DNA of 42,142 nt from an uncultured Bacteroidales bacterium (GTDB lineage Bacteria; Bacteroidota; Bacteroidia; Bacteroidales; UBA932). The DNA lies in contig ONSU01000002.1 in NCBI GenBank assembly GCA_900320545.1, positions 1 to 42,142 of the forward strand, in the 5' to 3' direction. Positions 1 to 6,803 of this stretch are shown here, one piece after another (the stretch's first letter is position 1; every line of letters begins with the position of its first letter). Made by a program: the position numbers and the translations under genes. The notes below the pieces were generated by a model, which worked only from the letters and a program-made list of their open reading frames with translations, ran no database searches and was not told where the DNA came from.

Positions 1-309
1 ATCAATCAACCGCTTCTCCAACTTCTTGTTGTGGGAACGGTGGGCAAACTCGATGGCGTTAACCCAAAGGCTTACCACGGAATAATTCATTTCCTTGCCG
101 CCCCGTCCATAATTATAGGGTGCCTGATACCCCGGAAGATTATTTCCATAGTCCAGCGGATCAGAGGCAAGGAGCTGCTCCGCAACGCGATTTCCAATGG
201 TCTCCACGCGGATGTCCTCGGGGAGGTCTTTAAAATTACTGAGGGCGAGCCGGGTTCCGCAGGAAGCGAATAGCAAGGACACAGCCAGGATGCCAATCTT
301 TAATTTCAT
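1..309 (-). CDS. Lipoprotein, N-terminal fragment, GH88/GH105-like (partial)
   Basis: The first 103 codons of a minus-strand gene that runs off the left edge of the window. It starts with a lipoprotein signal (lipobox FASC, Cys17), followed by a segment rich in Tyr, Asn and Gly (GYQAPYNYGRGGKEMNYSVV, then SLWVNAIEFAHRS) that resembles the start of the alpha/alpha barrel in unsaturated glucuronyl/rhamnogalacturonyl hydrolases (GH88/GH105). That family cleaves the unsaturated uronic acid left by pectin or glycosaminoglycan lyases. The assignment is by overall resemblance only; no catalytic Asp region lies inside the window. The gene begins 10 bases after the stop of the upstream dehydrogenase gene on the same strand, so the two probably share a transcript. 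A different alpha/alpha-barrel lipoprotein is possible. Confidence 0.5.
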   Translation of the reverse strand, partial: MKLKIGILAVSLLFASCGTRLALSNFKDLPEDIRVETIGNRVAEQLLASDPLDYGNNLPGYQAPYNYGRGGKEMNYSVVSLWVNAIEFAHRSHNKKLEKRLID

Positions 310-319
310 GACTACTTAT

Positions 320-1375
320 TTAACGGAAGGATTCGAAGGTGAATGCCTCCCAGGGGAGGTCGGCGTCGGCCGCACCCTTGTCAAGGATATCGACGATGTG
401 CATCAGGAGCGGGAAATTCTTCAAATCGACGAGCCCGAGCTCGGCCTTGCGGCGGATGGCCTGTCCCATCACACGGGTGATGACGAGGCTCTCCAGGGTA
501 ATGCCCGCCAGCGCTTCGGTGACCTGGTCATAATTGAGACCTTCGCCCATCAGGACGCCGCAGCGGCGGGTACGGCCGGAGAAGATGGTCACATACAGGT
601 CGCCCAGTCCGATGCATTCGCTCTCGAAGGTACCGCCCTGCATCTGCATCAGCGCGTGGGTCTCGCGGACGGCCTGGGTGAAGGTGCCCGCCTGGGAATT
701 GTAGTGCTGCGGCTCGTCCGGTCCGTGCCAGCGTGTATTGAGGCCGACAGCCAGCGTGACCGCCATCGCATAGGCGTTCTTAAGGGCTACGGCGCTCTCC
801 AGGCCGATCACGTCGTCCGTCAGCGAGATATGGTAATAAGGCCGCTGCATCGCTTCTTTCATCATCCGGAGCGTCGCCCGGTCGCGTCCGCAGAAGCCCA
901 CTTCCGAAGGATCCTTGAATACGAGTTCGTACGAGGTGCAGGGGCCGCCGATCGCACAGATTTCGCGGTGAATTCCCCGCTTGGCGAGCTCGCTCTCCCA
1001 GAATCCGGGATATGAGAGCAGCGTACCGTCCTCCGTCGCACGGAGGCCCTTGGTGACGCTCAGCACCGGCATCTTGGGATCGAGTTGCGTCAGGATCTCC
1101 TCCAGGAACCAGTCCACGCCGAAAGAGGAAACGCCGCCGATCATGAAGTCGGCGCCTTCCGCCACCTTCTTCCAGTCCTTGAAATAATGGAACTGTACGT
1201 TCTCCGGGAAGGGACGGCAGAATTTCTCGTGTTTCCGGGTGGCGATGTACCCGTCGATGATGCTGTCGTCAAGGCAGGTACCCACAATGTGAACTTCGTT
1301 TCCGTTCTCTGCGGCCGGGAAGGCCAGGGCGGAGCCCATCATGCCGGCTCCGAGGATAATGATTTTCTTTGCCAT
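320..1375 (-). CDS. NAD(P)-dependent glycerol-3-phosphate dehydrogenase-like protein (GpsA family)
   Basis: 351 residues. The protein begins with a Rossmann fold (GAGMMG at residues 9-14) and carries the family's two conserved lysines in SVTKGL (K109) and LKNAYAM (K199), plus GGPCTSYELV around 143-152 where classical GpsA has a GPSFA-type motif, and the GLGDLYVT signature near the C-terminal domain. The known family reaction is reversible reduction of dihydroxyacetone phosphate to sn-glycerol-3-phosphate for phospholipid synthesis. The divergent GPCTSYELV motif and slightly greater length suggest a subfamily that may use another phosphorylated polyol or ketose; this is inference. I chose the ATG at 1375 because the glycine motif follows at once; an upstream in-frame ATG at 1408 adds 11 residues with no homology. 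A TAnnTTTG box lies 49 bases upstream, with a hairpin in the leader. It precedes a GH88/105-like gene by 10 bases. Confidence 0.8.
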   Translation of the reverse strand: MAKKIIILGAGMMGSALAFPAAENGNEVHIVGTCLDDSIIDGYIATRKHEKFCRPFPENVQFHYFKDWKKVAEGADFMIGGVSSFGVDWFLEEILTQLDPKMPVLSVTKGLRATEDGTLLSYPGFWESELAKRGIHREICAIGGPCTSYELVFKDPSEVGFCGRDRATLRMMKEAMQRPYYHISLTDDVIGLESAVALKNAYAMAVTLAVGLNTRWHGPDEPQHYNSQAGTFTQAVRETHALMQMQGGTFESECIGLGDLYVTIFSGRTRRCGVLMGEGLNYDQVTEALAGITLESLVITRVMGQAIRRKAELGLVDLKNFPLLMHIVDILDKGAADADLPWEAFTFESFR

Positions 1376-1397
1376 ATCTAATACTATTTCAAGTTTC

Positions 1398-1413
1398 GCA
1401 AGTCTCAACTTGC
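1398..1413 (-). promoter_or_regulatory. Perfect 6-bp hairpin in the dehydrogenase leader
   Basis: GCAAGT-CTCA-ACTTGC, a perfect stem of 6 bp with a 4-base loop, lies between the leftward -7 box (1425-1432) and the start codon at 1375. It would be part of the mRNA leader. Function unknown; it could be an operator or a leader hairpin. Confidence 0.4.
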
Positions 1414-1424
1414 TGTTTTCAATT

Positions 1425-1432
1425 CAAAATTA
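1425..1432 (-). promoter_or_regulatory. Putative -7 box (TAATTTTG) for the GpsA-like gene
   Basis: Read on the minus strand this is TAATTTTG, matching the Bacteroidota -7 consensus TAnnTTTG. I see no good TTTG at the -33 distance. The predicted leader is about 45 bases. Confidence 0.4.
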
Positions 1433-1495
1433 TCAATACGCCAATATCGTGCAGTTGCCCACGCACTTTTTTTCCACGTTACCCTTTTTCCTAAA

Positions 1496-1518
1496 TCCCT
1501 TTTCCTCGGGAAAAGGGA
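1496..1518. promoter_or_regulatory. Perfect 10-bp inverted repeat, 3-base loop
   Basis: TCCCTTTTCC, loop TCG, GGAAAAGGGA. The 23-base element is exactly symmetric. Neither strand follows it with a clean T-run (the plus side has CTTTCTTTCG), so a terminator is a weak explanation in this divergent region; an operator or cruciform-forming site is possible. Confidence 0.5.
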
Positions 1519-1552
1519 CTTTCTTTCGCCTTTCAGGCTCTAAATAAGGTTG

Positions 1553-1570
1553 TTTCGCAAAAATGCGAAA
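1553..1570. promoter_or_regulatory. Perfect 7-bp inverted repeat (TTTCGCA-AAAA-TGCGAAA)
   Basis: Two exact 7-base arms separated by AAAA, 16 bases left of the LacI-type operator candidate. The size and symmetry suit a dimeric regulator. The target regulator is unknown. Confidence 0.45.
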
Positions 1571-1586
1571 CTAAACGCATGATTTA

Positions 1587-1602
1587 GCGTGCACGTGAAC
1601 GC
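1587..1602. promoter_or_regulatory. Candidate LacI-family operator
   Basis: GCGTGCACGTGAACGC is a 16-base palindrome with a single mismatched pair and a central CG. That length, symmetry and central CpG are typical of LacI/PurR-family operators. It lies 74 bases before the -33 element of the LacI-type gene, so autoregulation or control of the leftward gene is likely (inference). Confidence 0.5.
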
Positions 1603-1676
1603 AATGCAAATGTACGGAAACTTTTCCATTAAAACAACCCCTCAGCCCCGACCGCATCCTGAAACCCGCCCGGCCT

Positions 1677-1708
1677 TTTGCAATCCTTCGTAAAAAGTCT
1701 TATTTTTG
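1677..1708 (+). promoter_or_regulatory. lacI-type gene promoter: TTTG-N20-TATTTTTG
   Basis: TTTG at 1677-1680, a 20-base spacer, and TATTTTTG at 1701-1708 match the Bacteroidota consensus TTTG-N19..21-TAnnTTTG exactly. Transcription would begin about 5-7 bases later, which is at or next to the ATG at 1714, so the mRNA may be leaderless. Confidence 0.7.
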
Positions 1709-1713
1709 CGAAG

Positions 1714-2760
1714 ATGGAAGGACCGGAACGCATACCGACCGTATTTGATATCGCGCGCGAGGCGGGCGTGTCCCGCGGGACCGTGGACCGCGTGCTGCAC
1801 AACCGGGGACGGTTCTCCCCGAAGACTGCAGCGAGGGTACGCGAGGCCGTGAAGCGGCTCGGTTACAGCGCCAATCCGAACGCTTCCCTCCTCGCTTCCA
1901 GAAGGGCGCTTACCCTCGCCTGCCTGCTTCCGTCCTACCGGGACGGAGAATACTGGCAACTCATCCACCAGGGCATAAAAGAGGGCATTGAAGCGCTGGA
2001 AGGGTACGGTCTCAAGGCGACGATGTTCTTCTACGACCAGACGGACGTGGCATCCTTCCGGGCACAGTGCAAGGCCATCCTGAACGGTGACAAGCCCACC
2101 GCCGTCCTGCTCAACACCGTATTCAAGGAGGAAATCCGGACATTTACCGTCCTTCTGGAACAGGCCGGCATTCCGTACGCCTTCATCGACAACAAGGTGG
2201 ACGGTCTCGGCAACTTCCTTTATGTGGGCATCGACCCTTACCGGAGCGGCCAGCTGGGAGCCTTTCTGCTGACGATCTCCTCCGCTCCGCAGGAAATCGG
2301 TCTGGTCCGGATCCTGCGCGACAAAGGGCATCAGGGCGACCCGAACGAGCCCCGTCGTCAGGGTTTCATCGACTACATTTCGACCCATTTCCCGCAGTGC
2401 GCCATACAGACGGTCTTCATCGACCCGGGCCGGCCGGACAGCATTCTCGCCACCCTGAAAGAATTCCGCCGGAAGCATCCCGACATACGCCACTATGCGA
2501 CGACCAACTCCCGCGTCCACCTCATCGCCCCCTTCCTGGCCCTCCATCCGGAAATGACGGCCGTCGGCTTCGACGACCTGGAGAAGAACCTGCAGGCGCT
2601 CCGGAACGGCTCCGTCGACTTCCTCGTCACGCACGGCATCCTCCGCCAGGCGGCCCTGACGGTGGAACTCATCGGGAAATATCTGATTTCAGGCACCCTT
2701 CCCGGGCCCCGCAACCACTATGTCCACCTCGACATCCTTCACCGGATGAATCTGGACTGA
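1714..2760 (+). CDS. LacI-family transcriptional regulator with periplasmic-binding-protein-like effector domain
   Basis: 348 residues. The N-terminal helix-turn-helix is typical of LacI (PTVFDIAREAGVSRGTVDRV, residues 8-27, followed by hinge residues near 45-60). The rest is a two-lobed sugar-binding domain (for example AVLLNTVFKEEIRTF, GFDDLEKN). The protein should be a cytoplasmic dimeric repressor or activator whose DNA binding changes with a sugar or sugar phosphate. I chose the ATG at 1714 because it sits directly before the HTH and just behind a consensus promoter; a longer frame from 1678 would include the promoter. It is the only regulator in the window and ends one base before the convergent GlpT/UhpT-type gene. 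Candidate targets are the divergent region 1376-1713, the antiporter and the starch locus; no site proves any of them. Confidence 0.88.
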   Translation: MEGPERIPTVFDIAREAGVSRGTVDRVLHNRGRFSPKTAARVREAVKRLGYSANPNASLLASRRALTLACLLPSYRDGEYWQLIHQGIKEGIEALEGYGLKATMFFYDQTDVASFRAQCKAILNGDKPTAVLLNTVFKEEIRTFTVLLEQAGIPYAFIDNKVDGLGNFLYVGIDPYRSGQLGAFLLTISSAPQEIGLVRILRDKGHQGDPNEPRRQGFIDYISTHFPQCAIQTVFIDPGRPDSILATLKEFRRKHPDIRHYATTNSRVHLIAPFLALHPEMTAVGFDDLEKNLQALRNGSVDFLVTHGILRQAALTVELIGKYLISGTLPGPRNHYVHLDILHRMNLD

Positions 2761-2761
2761 A

Positions 2762-4198
2762 TTACCCCTCGTGGATATACCCGTCGTCCTTCATCTTCCA
2801 CAGCGGAAGCACGACAAGGCCGCCGATAACGGCGACGCCGGCCATGATGAGGAATAGGTTGTTCCAGAAAGCCTCGTGGAAGATCTTTGACAGAAGACCT
2901 ACGCCGAAGCCCGTGAAAATCGTACTGACATAGCTCATCAGACCGATGAGGCCGACCGCTGATGAGGCGGCTTTCTTGGTCACGTGGTTGGATGCGATCA
3001 CTCCGAGAAGCGCCTGCGGGCCATAAAGGAAGAAACCCGAGACGGCCAGCAGGACCAGCATCGCCACGGGATGGCCCTTGGGCAGCAGCCACAGGCCGAC
3101 GAGACAGATGGCGGTGATGATCATCTCGATGACGCACATCCGCTGGCCTTTGCTCCTGAGGAGTTTGTCCGTCGCCCACCCGGCGAAAATCATTCCGGCG
3201 CAGCCGGCCACCTCGAAGATGGCGATCGTCCAGCCGGCAAGCTGCGGCGAGAGTGCGCTCTCACCCTGCTGAAGAAACTTCGGGCCCCAGTCGAGCACCG
3301 CGAAACGGACGATGTATACGAACAGATCGCAGATGGCGAGCGCCCACACCACGGGGCTGCTCAGGACGCGCTTCTTGACGAACTTGCGGTATTCCTCTCC
3401 GGTATCGTTGTCGTCCAGTGTCGTCTTGGTCCCTTCCAGCTCGGGCAGGCCGACTGACTTCGGCGTATCCCGCAGCGTAAACAGGATGAAAAATACGCCG
3501 ACCGCACCGATGATGGCCGGAATCCAGAAGCACCACTGCCAGGCCCCGACGTGCGAGGCCGCCTGGATGACGACAGGGTCGTCCGCGGCCTTGCCCAGGT
3601 TGGCGGCAATCTGCTCCACGGTGGCCGGCTCTCCGGCCATATTCATTCCCATCCCGCCGATAATCGCTCCGCAAAGGATCGAAACGATGCCCGCACCGAT
3701 ACTGTGGGAAGTATTCCAGATGCTCATTTTGGTCGCCAGTTCCTTCGGCGGGACCCAGTGTACCATCAGGCGGTTGCACGGGGCGAAACCGCAGCCCTGG
3801 AAGACATTGTTGAGGACCAGGAGGATTCCGATGGTCCAGACCATCGAATTGACAAAGTCCGGGCCGCCCTCGGCGCCGGAAATCCACGCGCTGAGTCTGG
3901 CGCTCCATCCGAAGATGAAGTTCAGCAGGACACACACACTGAGGCCGATGACCAGATGCCAGCGGGCGTTGGCCCTGTCGGCGATGAATCCGTTGACAAA
4001 CTTGGAAATGCCATAAATGACACCCACCGCCGTCAGGATGGTACCCAGCTGAAGGTCTCCGATGCCGTATTCGGCCGAAAGGGCCGGCATCGCGAAGGAA
4101 AAATTTTTCCGGACAAAATAGAAGATGGAGTAGCCGATCATCGAACAGATGATCACACGCCACTGCCAGTATTTGAAACTATGCCGGGTCGGTTTCAT
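2762..4198 (-). CDS. MFS organophosphate:phosphate antiporter (GlpT/UhpT family)
   Basis: 478 residues with 12 predicted membrane segments. The N-terminal region (YFVRKNFSFAMPAL) and the conserved loop SKFVNGFIADRANARWHL near residue 75 are typical of the OPA family, as is the stretch NVFQGCGFAPCNRLMVHW. Family members in the inner membrane exchange glycerol-3-phosphate or hexose phosphates for inorganic phosphate. The exact substrate cannot be read from sequence. The start at 4198 is set by MKPTRHSFKYWQW and by a -7 box 19 bases upstream. A much longer open frame extends upstream to 6109 but is antisense to malQ and not part of this gene. The gene converges on the LacI-type gene with a single base between stops and is divergent from malQ. 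Confidence 0.87.
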   Translation of the reverse strand: MKPTRHSFKYWQWRVIICSMIGYSIFYFVRKNFSFAMPALSAEYGIGDLQLGTILTAVGVIYGISKFVNGFIADRANARWHLVIGLSVCVLLNFIFGWSARLSAWISGAEGGPDFVNSMVWTIGILLVLNNVFQGCGFAPCNRLMVHWVPPKELATKMSIWNTSHSIGAGIVSILCGAIIGGMGMNMAGEPATVEQIAANLGKAADDPVVIQAASHVGAWQWCFWIPAIIGAVGVFFILFTLRDTPKSVGLPELEGTKTTLDDNDTGEEYRKFVKKRVLSSPVVWALAICDLFVYIVRFAVLDWGPKFLQQGESALSPQLAGWTIAIFEVAGCAGMIFAGWATDKLLRSKGQRMCVIEMIITAICLVGLWLLPKGHPVAMLVLLAVSGFFLYGPQALLGVIASNHVTKKAASSAVGLIGLMSYVSTIFTGFGVGLLSKIFHEAFWNNLFLIMAGVAVIGGLVVLPLWKMKDDGYIHEG

Positions 4199-4217
4199 AA
4201 TGACTTTTTTATAAACA

Positions 4218-4225
4218 CAAAGATA
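4218..4225 (-). promoter_or_regulatory. -7 box (TATCTTTG) for the antiporter gene
   Basis: On the minus strand TATCTTTG fits TAnnTTTG. It lies back to back with the malQ -7 box (4238-4245), so the two divergent promoters are only 12 bases apart and probably share control. No clear -33 element. Confidence 0.5.
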
Positions 4226-4237
4226 GAAAGAATTTAT

Positions 4238-4245
4238 TATATTTG
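4238..4245 (+). promoter_or_regulatory. -7 box (TATATTTG) for malQ
   Basis: TATATTTG fits TAnnTTTG; predicted transcript start near 4251, leaving a leader of about 20 bases before the malQ ATG. The -33 position is AT-rich without a clear TTTG. Confidence 0.5.
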
Positions 4246-4270
4246 CATTTGCTAACACAATGAAAACACT

Positions 4271-6706
4271 ATGACCGTACACTTTTCTCTGAAGTACAAT
4301 ACCGTCTGGGGCGAGCAGCTCATCGTCCGCATCGGAAAGCGCAGTTTCGGCATGCGCTATACGGGAGACGGGATGTGGGAAGCCGAACTCTCCGGCTATG
4401 AGATCCGTAAAGGACAGAAATATACATACGAGGTCGTCCGGGACGCCACCTCCGTCCGGAAGGAATGGCGCGAGCACACCTTCCTGCCGCCCGAGGGTGC
4501 GGTCCGGGACCTGTTCATCCGCGACCGCTGGTTCGCGCGTCCCGCGAATTCGGCCTTCTATTCGTCGGCCTTCAGGGATGTCATCTTCGGCCGGGAAGCC
4601 GGCGCTCCGAAACCCGTAAAAGGGAATGTCATCCTCCGCACCGTCGCGCCCGAAATCCGTCCCGACGAAGTCCTCGCCATCACCGGCAGCGGCAAGACGC
4701 TGGGCGGCTGGAAGAAGATCAAAGTATTGGACGACAGCTGTTTCCCCTGGTGGAGTCTGACGCTGGAAACCCGGGATCCGTTCGAATACAAATATGTCAT
4801 CGTCGACCGGAAGACCAAGGGCGTCATCCTCTGGGAAGAGGGCCGCAACCACTATTCCGGCGAAATCCCCCCGAAAGGGGCGGCGCTCGTGGTCGGCGAC
4901 GTGGTTCCCGAATTCAAGATCCTGCCCTGGCGGGGCGCGGGAACGGCCGTTCCGGTCTTCTCGCTCCGCACCGCCGACAGTTTCGGCGTCGGCGAATTCC
5001 ACGACCTCAAGAAGATGGTGGACTGGGCGGTGGCCACGGGCCAGAATTTCATCCAGCTGCTGCCCGTCAACGACACGATGATGACCGACTCCTGGCAGGA
5101 TTCCTACCCGTACAACGCCGTCTCTTCCTTCGCCCTGCACCCGCAGTTCCTCTATCTGCCGGACGCCGGCGTACGCGTCGACAAGGCCTACCGCGAGATG
5201 CGCGACAGTCTCAACGCCCTCCCCCGGATCGACTATGAAAAGGTGAACCGGGAGAAACTCCGCCTGCTGCACAGGGTTTTTGACGCCCGGAAGGAAGACC
5301 TGACGGACAATCCCGAGTATCAGGCCTTCGTCAACGCCAACAGTTTCTGGCTGATCCCCTACGCGGTTTTCTGCTGCCTCAGGGACGAAAAGGGCACCGT
5401 AGACTTCTCCAAGTGGGGCGCCTACGCAAAGTATTCCAAGAAAAAAGCCGAAGAATACGCCCTGTCGCACGAGGCGGAAGTCGCCTTCTGGTGCTGGCTC
5501 CAGTTCTGTCTGGACGTCCAGCTGAAGGAGGCCGTCGCCTACGCCCACGCCAACAAGGTGGCCATCAAGGGCGACCTTCCGATCGGCGTGAGCCGCACCA
5601 GCGCGGACGCCTGGACCAACCCGCAGCTGTTCAACCTCGACATGCAGGCGGGCGCGCCGCCCGATGCCTTCAGCGCCGACGGCCAGAACTGGGGCTTCCC
5701 GACCTACAACTGGGACAAGATGGCCGAGAACGGCTTCGCCTGGTGGAAGGAGCGCCTCCGCAAGATGAGCGAATACTTCGACGCCTACCGGATCGACCAC
5801 ATCCTGGGATTCTTCCGCATCTGGGAGATTCCCGCGAAATACAAGAGCGGCCTGATGGGCCATTTCGCCCCCGCGCTGCCCTACAGCGCAGACGAGCTCC
5901 GCGAGAAAGGATTCGACATCTCCGGAGGGATGTACATCACCCCGTCCCCGGAAGACGAAACGGATGTCCTCTTCCTCGAAGACCCCCGGCAGAAAGGCCA
6001 CTACCATCCGAGAATCTCCGCGCAGAACACCCGCACCTACGCGATGCTGGACGGCTGGCAGAAAGACAGTTTCAACGACCTCTACAACGACTTCTTCTAC
6101 CGCCGCCACAACGAGTTCTGGCGGGAGAGCGCGATGCGCAAACTGCCTTCCCTGCTCCGCTCGACGGGAATGCTTTCCTGCGGCGAAGACCTCGGCATGA
6201 TTCCGGACTGCGTCGCCTCCGTGATGGAAGATCTCAACATCCTATCCCTCGAAATCCAGCGGATGCCGAAGGATCCGAAGCAGGACTTCGCCGATCCTTC
6301 CCGCTATCCGTACTACTGCGTCTGCGCGACCGGTACGCACGACACCTCGCCGCTGCGCGCCTGGTGGGAGGAAGACCGCGCCCTGACACAGAAATTCTAC
6401 AACCGGATGATGTTCTGCAGCGGCGACGCCCCCTATTTCTGCGAGCCCTGGGCGGCGGAGATGATCGTCCTCGAGCACCTCAAGTCACCCGCAATGCTGG
6501 CCATACTCCCGCTGCAGGATTACCTCGCCATCGACGGTGAGGTGCGCTATCCCGGCGACCCCGCCGACGAGCGGATCAACATCCCCGCCAACCCCCGCCA
6601 CTACTGGCGCTACAGGATGCACGTGAAGATCGAAGACCTGCTTGCCGACGAGGATCTCTGCGGGCATATCCGCGCGCTCGTGCGGGATTCCGCACGCGGA
6701 GTATAG
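4271..6706 (+). CDS. malQ: 4-alpha-glucanotransferase, DPE2-type (CBM20-CBM20-GH77)
   Basis: 811 residues, no signal peptide, cytoplasmic. Two N-terminal CBM20-like starch-binding modules (about 1-108 and 118-214) precede a GH77 amylomaltase domain (about 225-800). Catalytic residues are visible: nucleophile D509 in YRIDHILGFF, acid/base E639 in CGEDLG, and transition-state Asp D691 in THDTSPL. Two CBM20 modules before GH77 is the plant DPE2 arrangement, also usual in Bacteroidota MalQ; such enzymes move glucosyl units from maltose to longer glucans. It opens the plus-strand starch locus and is followed after 97 bases by the sugar importer gene. The ATG at 4260 is out of frame, so 4271 is the start. 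Confidence 0.95.
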   Translation: MTVHFSLKYNTVWGEQLIVRIGKRSFGMRYTGDGMWEAELSGYEIRKGQKYTYEVVRDATSVRKEWREHTFLPPEGAVRDLFIRDRWFARPANSAFYSSAFRDVIFGREAGAPKPVKGNVILRTVAPEIRPDEVLAITGSGKTLGGWKKIKVLDDSCFPWWSLTLETRDPFEYKYVIVDRKTKGVILWEEGRNHYSGEIPPKGAALVVGDVVPEFKILPWRGAGTAVPVFSLRTADSFGVGEFHDLKKMVDWAVATGQNFIQLLPVNDTMMTDSWQDSYPYNAVSSFALHPQFLYLPDAGVRVDKAYREMRDSLNALPRIDYEKVNREKLRLLHRVFDARKEDLTDNPEYQAFVNANSFWLIPYAVFCCLRDEKGTVDFSKWGAYAKYSKKKAEEYALSHEAEVAFWCWLQFCLDVQLKEAVAYAHANKVAIKGDLPIGVSRTSADAWTNPQLFNLDMQAGAPPDAFSADGQNWGFPTYNWDKMAENGFAWWKERLRKMSEYFDAYRIDHILGFFRIWEIPAKYKSGLMGHFAPALPYSADELREKGFDISGGMYITPSPEDETDVLFLEDPRQKGHYHPRISAQNTRTYAMLDGWQKDSFNDLYNDFFYRRHNEFWRESAMRKLPSLLRSTGMLSCGEDLGMIPDCVASVMEDLNILSLEIQRMPKDPKQDFADPSRYPYYCVCATGTHDTSPLRAWWEEDRALTQKFYNRMMFCSGDAPYFCEPWAAEMIVLEHLKSPAMLAILPLQDYLAIDGEVRYPGDPADERINIPANPRHYWRYRMHVKIEDLLADEDLCGHIRALVRDSARGV

Positions 6707-6709
6707 TGC

Positions 6710-6726
6710 GATTTCCGGCCGAAATC
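6710..6726. promoter_or_regulatory. Inverted repeat (GATTTC-CGGCC-GAAATC) next to the importer/susC promoter
   Basis: Perfect 6-base arms around CGGCC, ending exactly at the -33 TTTG (6727-6730). It is not followed by a long T-run. The position immediately upstream of a promoter fits an activator or repressor site for the starch genes (inference). A second perfect hairpin (GTGCGG-GATT-CCGCAC, 6680-6695) lies in the last codons of malQ. Confidence 0.45.
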
Positions 6727-6757
6727 TTTGCCAATTCAAAAAAGTTCAGTAAATTAG
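6727..6757 (+). promoter_or_regulatory. Putative promoter TTTG-N19-TAAATTAG for importer-susC-susD
   Basis: TTTG at 6727-6730, a 19-base spacer, then TAAATTAG at 6750-6757, one base off TAnnTTTG. The leader of about 40 bases contains a weak stem (6761-6769 with 6778-6786, two G-U pairs) before the ATG at 6804. Confidence 0.5.
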
Positions 6758-6803
6758 CACTCCTTTTTCCAGACCACGGGAAAGGAACGGACACTAAAAC
6801 GAA

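Larger units (their letters stand above)
1376..1713. other. Divergent intergenic control region with four inverted repeats
   Basis: 338 bases without a gene between the leftward dehydrogenase and the rightward lacI-type gene. It is less GC-rich than the flanking genes. It holds a leftward -7 box, four perfect or near-perfect inverted repeats (1398-1413, 1496-1518, 1553-1570, 1587-1602, listed separately) and the rightward lacI promoter. No open frame here has a plausible protein. The concentration of symmetric sites is consistent with a regulatory hub controlled at least partly by the adjacent LacI-type protein (inference). Confidence 0.6.

Noticed and set aside
1496-1518. Terminator for the dehydrogenase or lacI gene
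   Set aside because: The hairpin lies between divergent gene starts and has no clean T-run on either side, so it is listed as a regulatory repeat instead.
2761-2761. Missing terminator between the convergent lacI-type and antiporter genes read as a sign of an assembly fault
   Set aside because: Both stop codons are intact and one base apart; compact convergent ends also occur elsewhere in this window (28917-28927, 40376-40389).
4199-6109. Minus-strand open frame that extends the antiporter gene upstream to a 1115-residue reading
   Set aside because: The extra 636 residues are antisense to the well-supported malQ gene, have low-complexity Val/Gly/Glu/Arg composition, and the real protein begins at MKPTRHS (4198) behind a -7 box.
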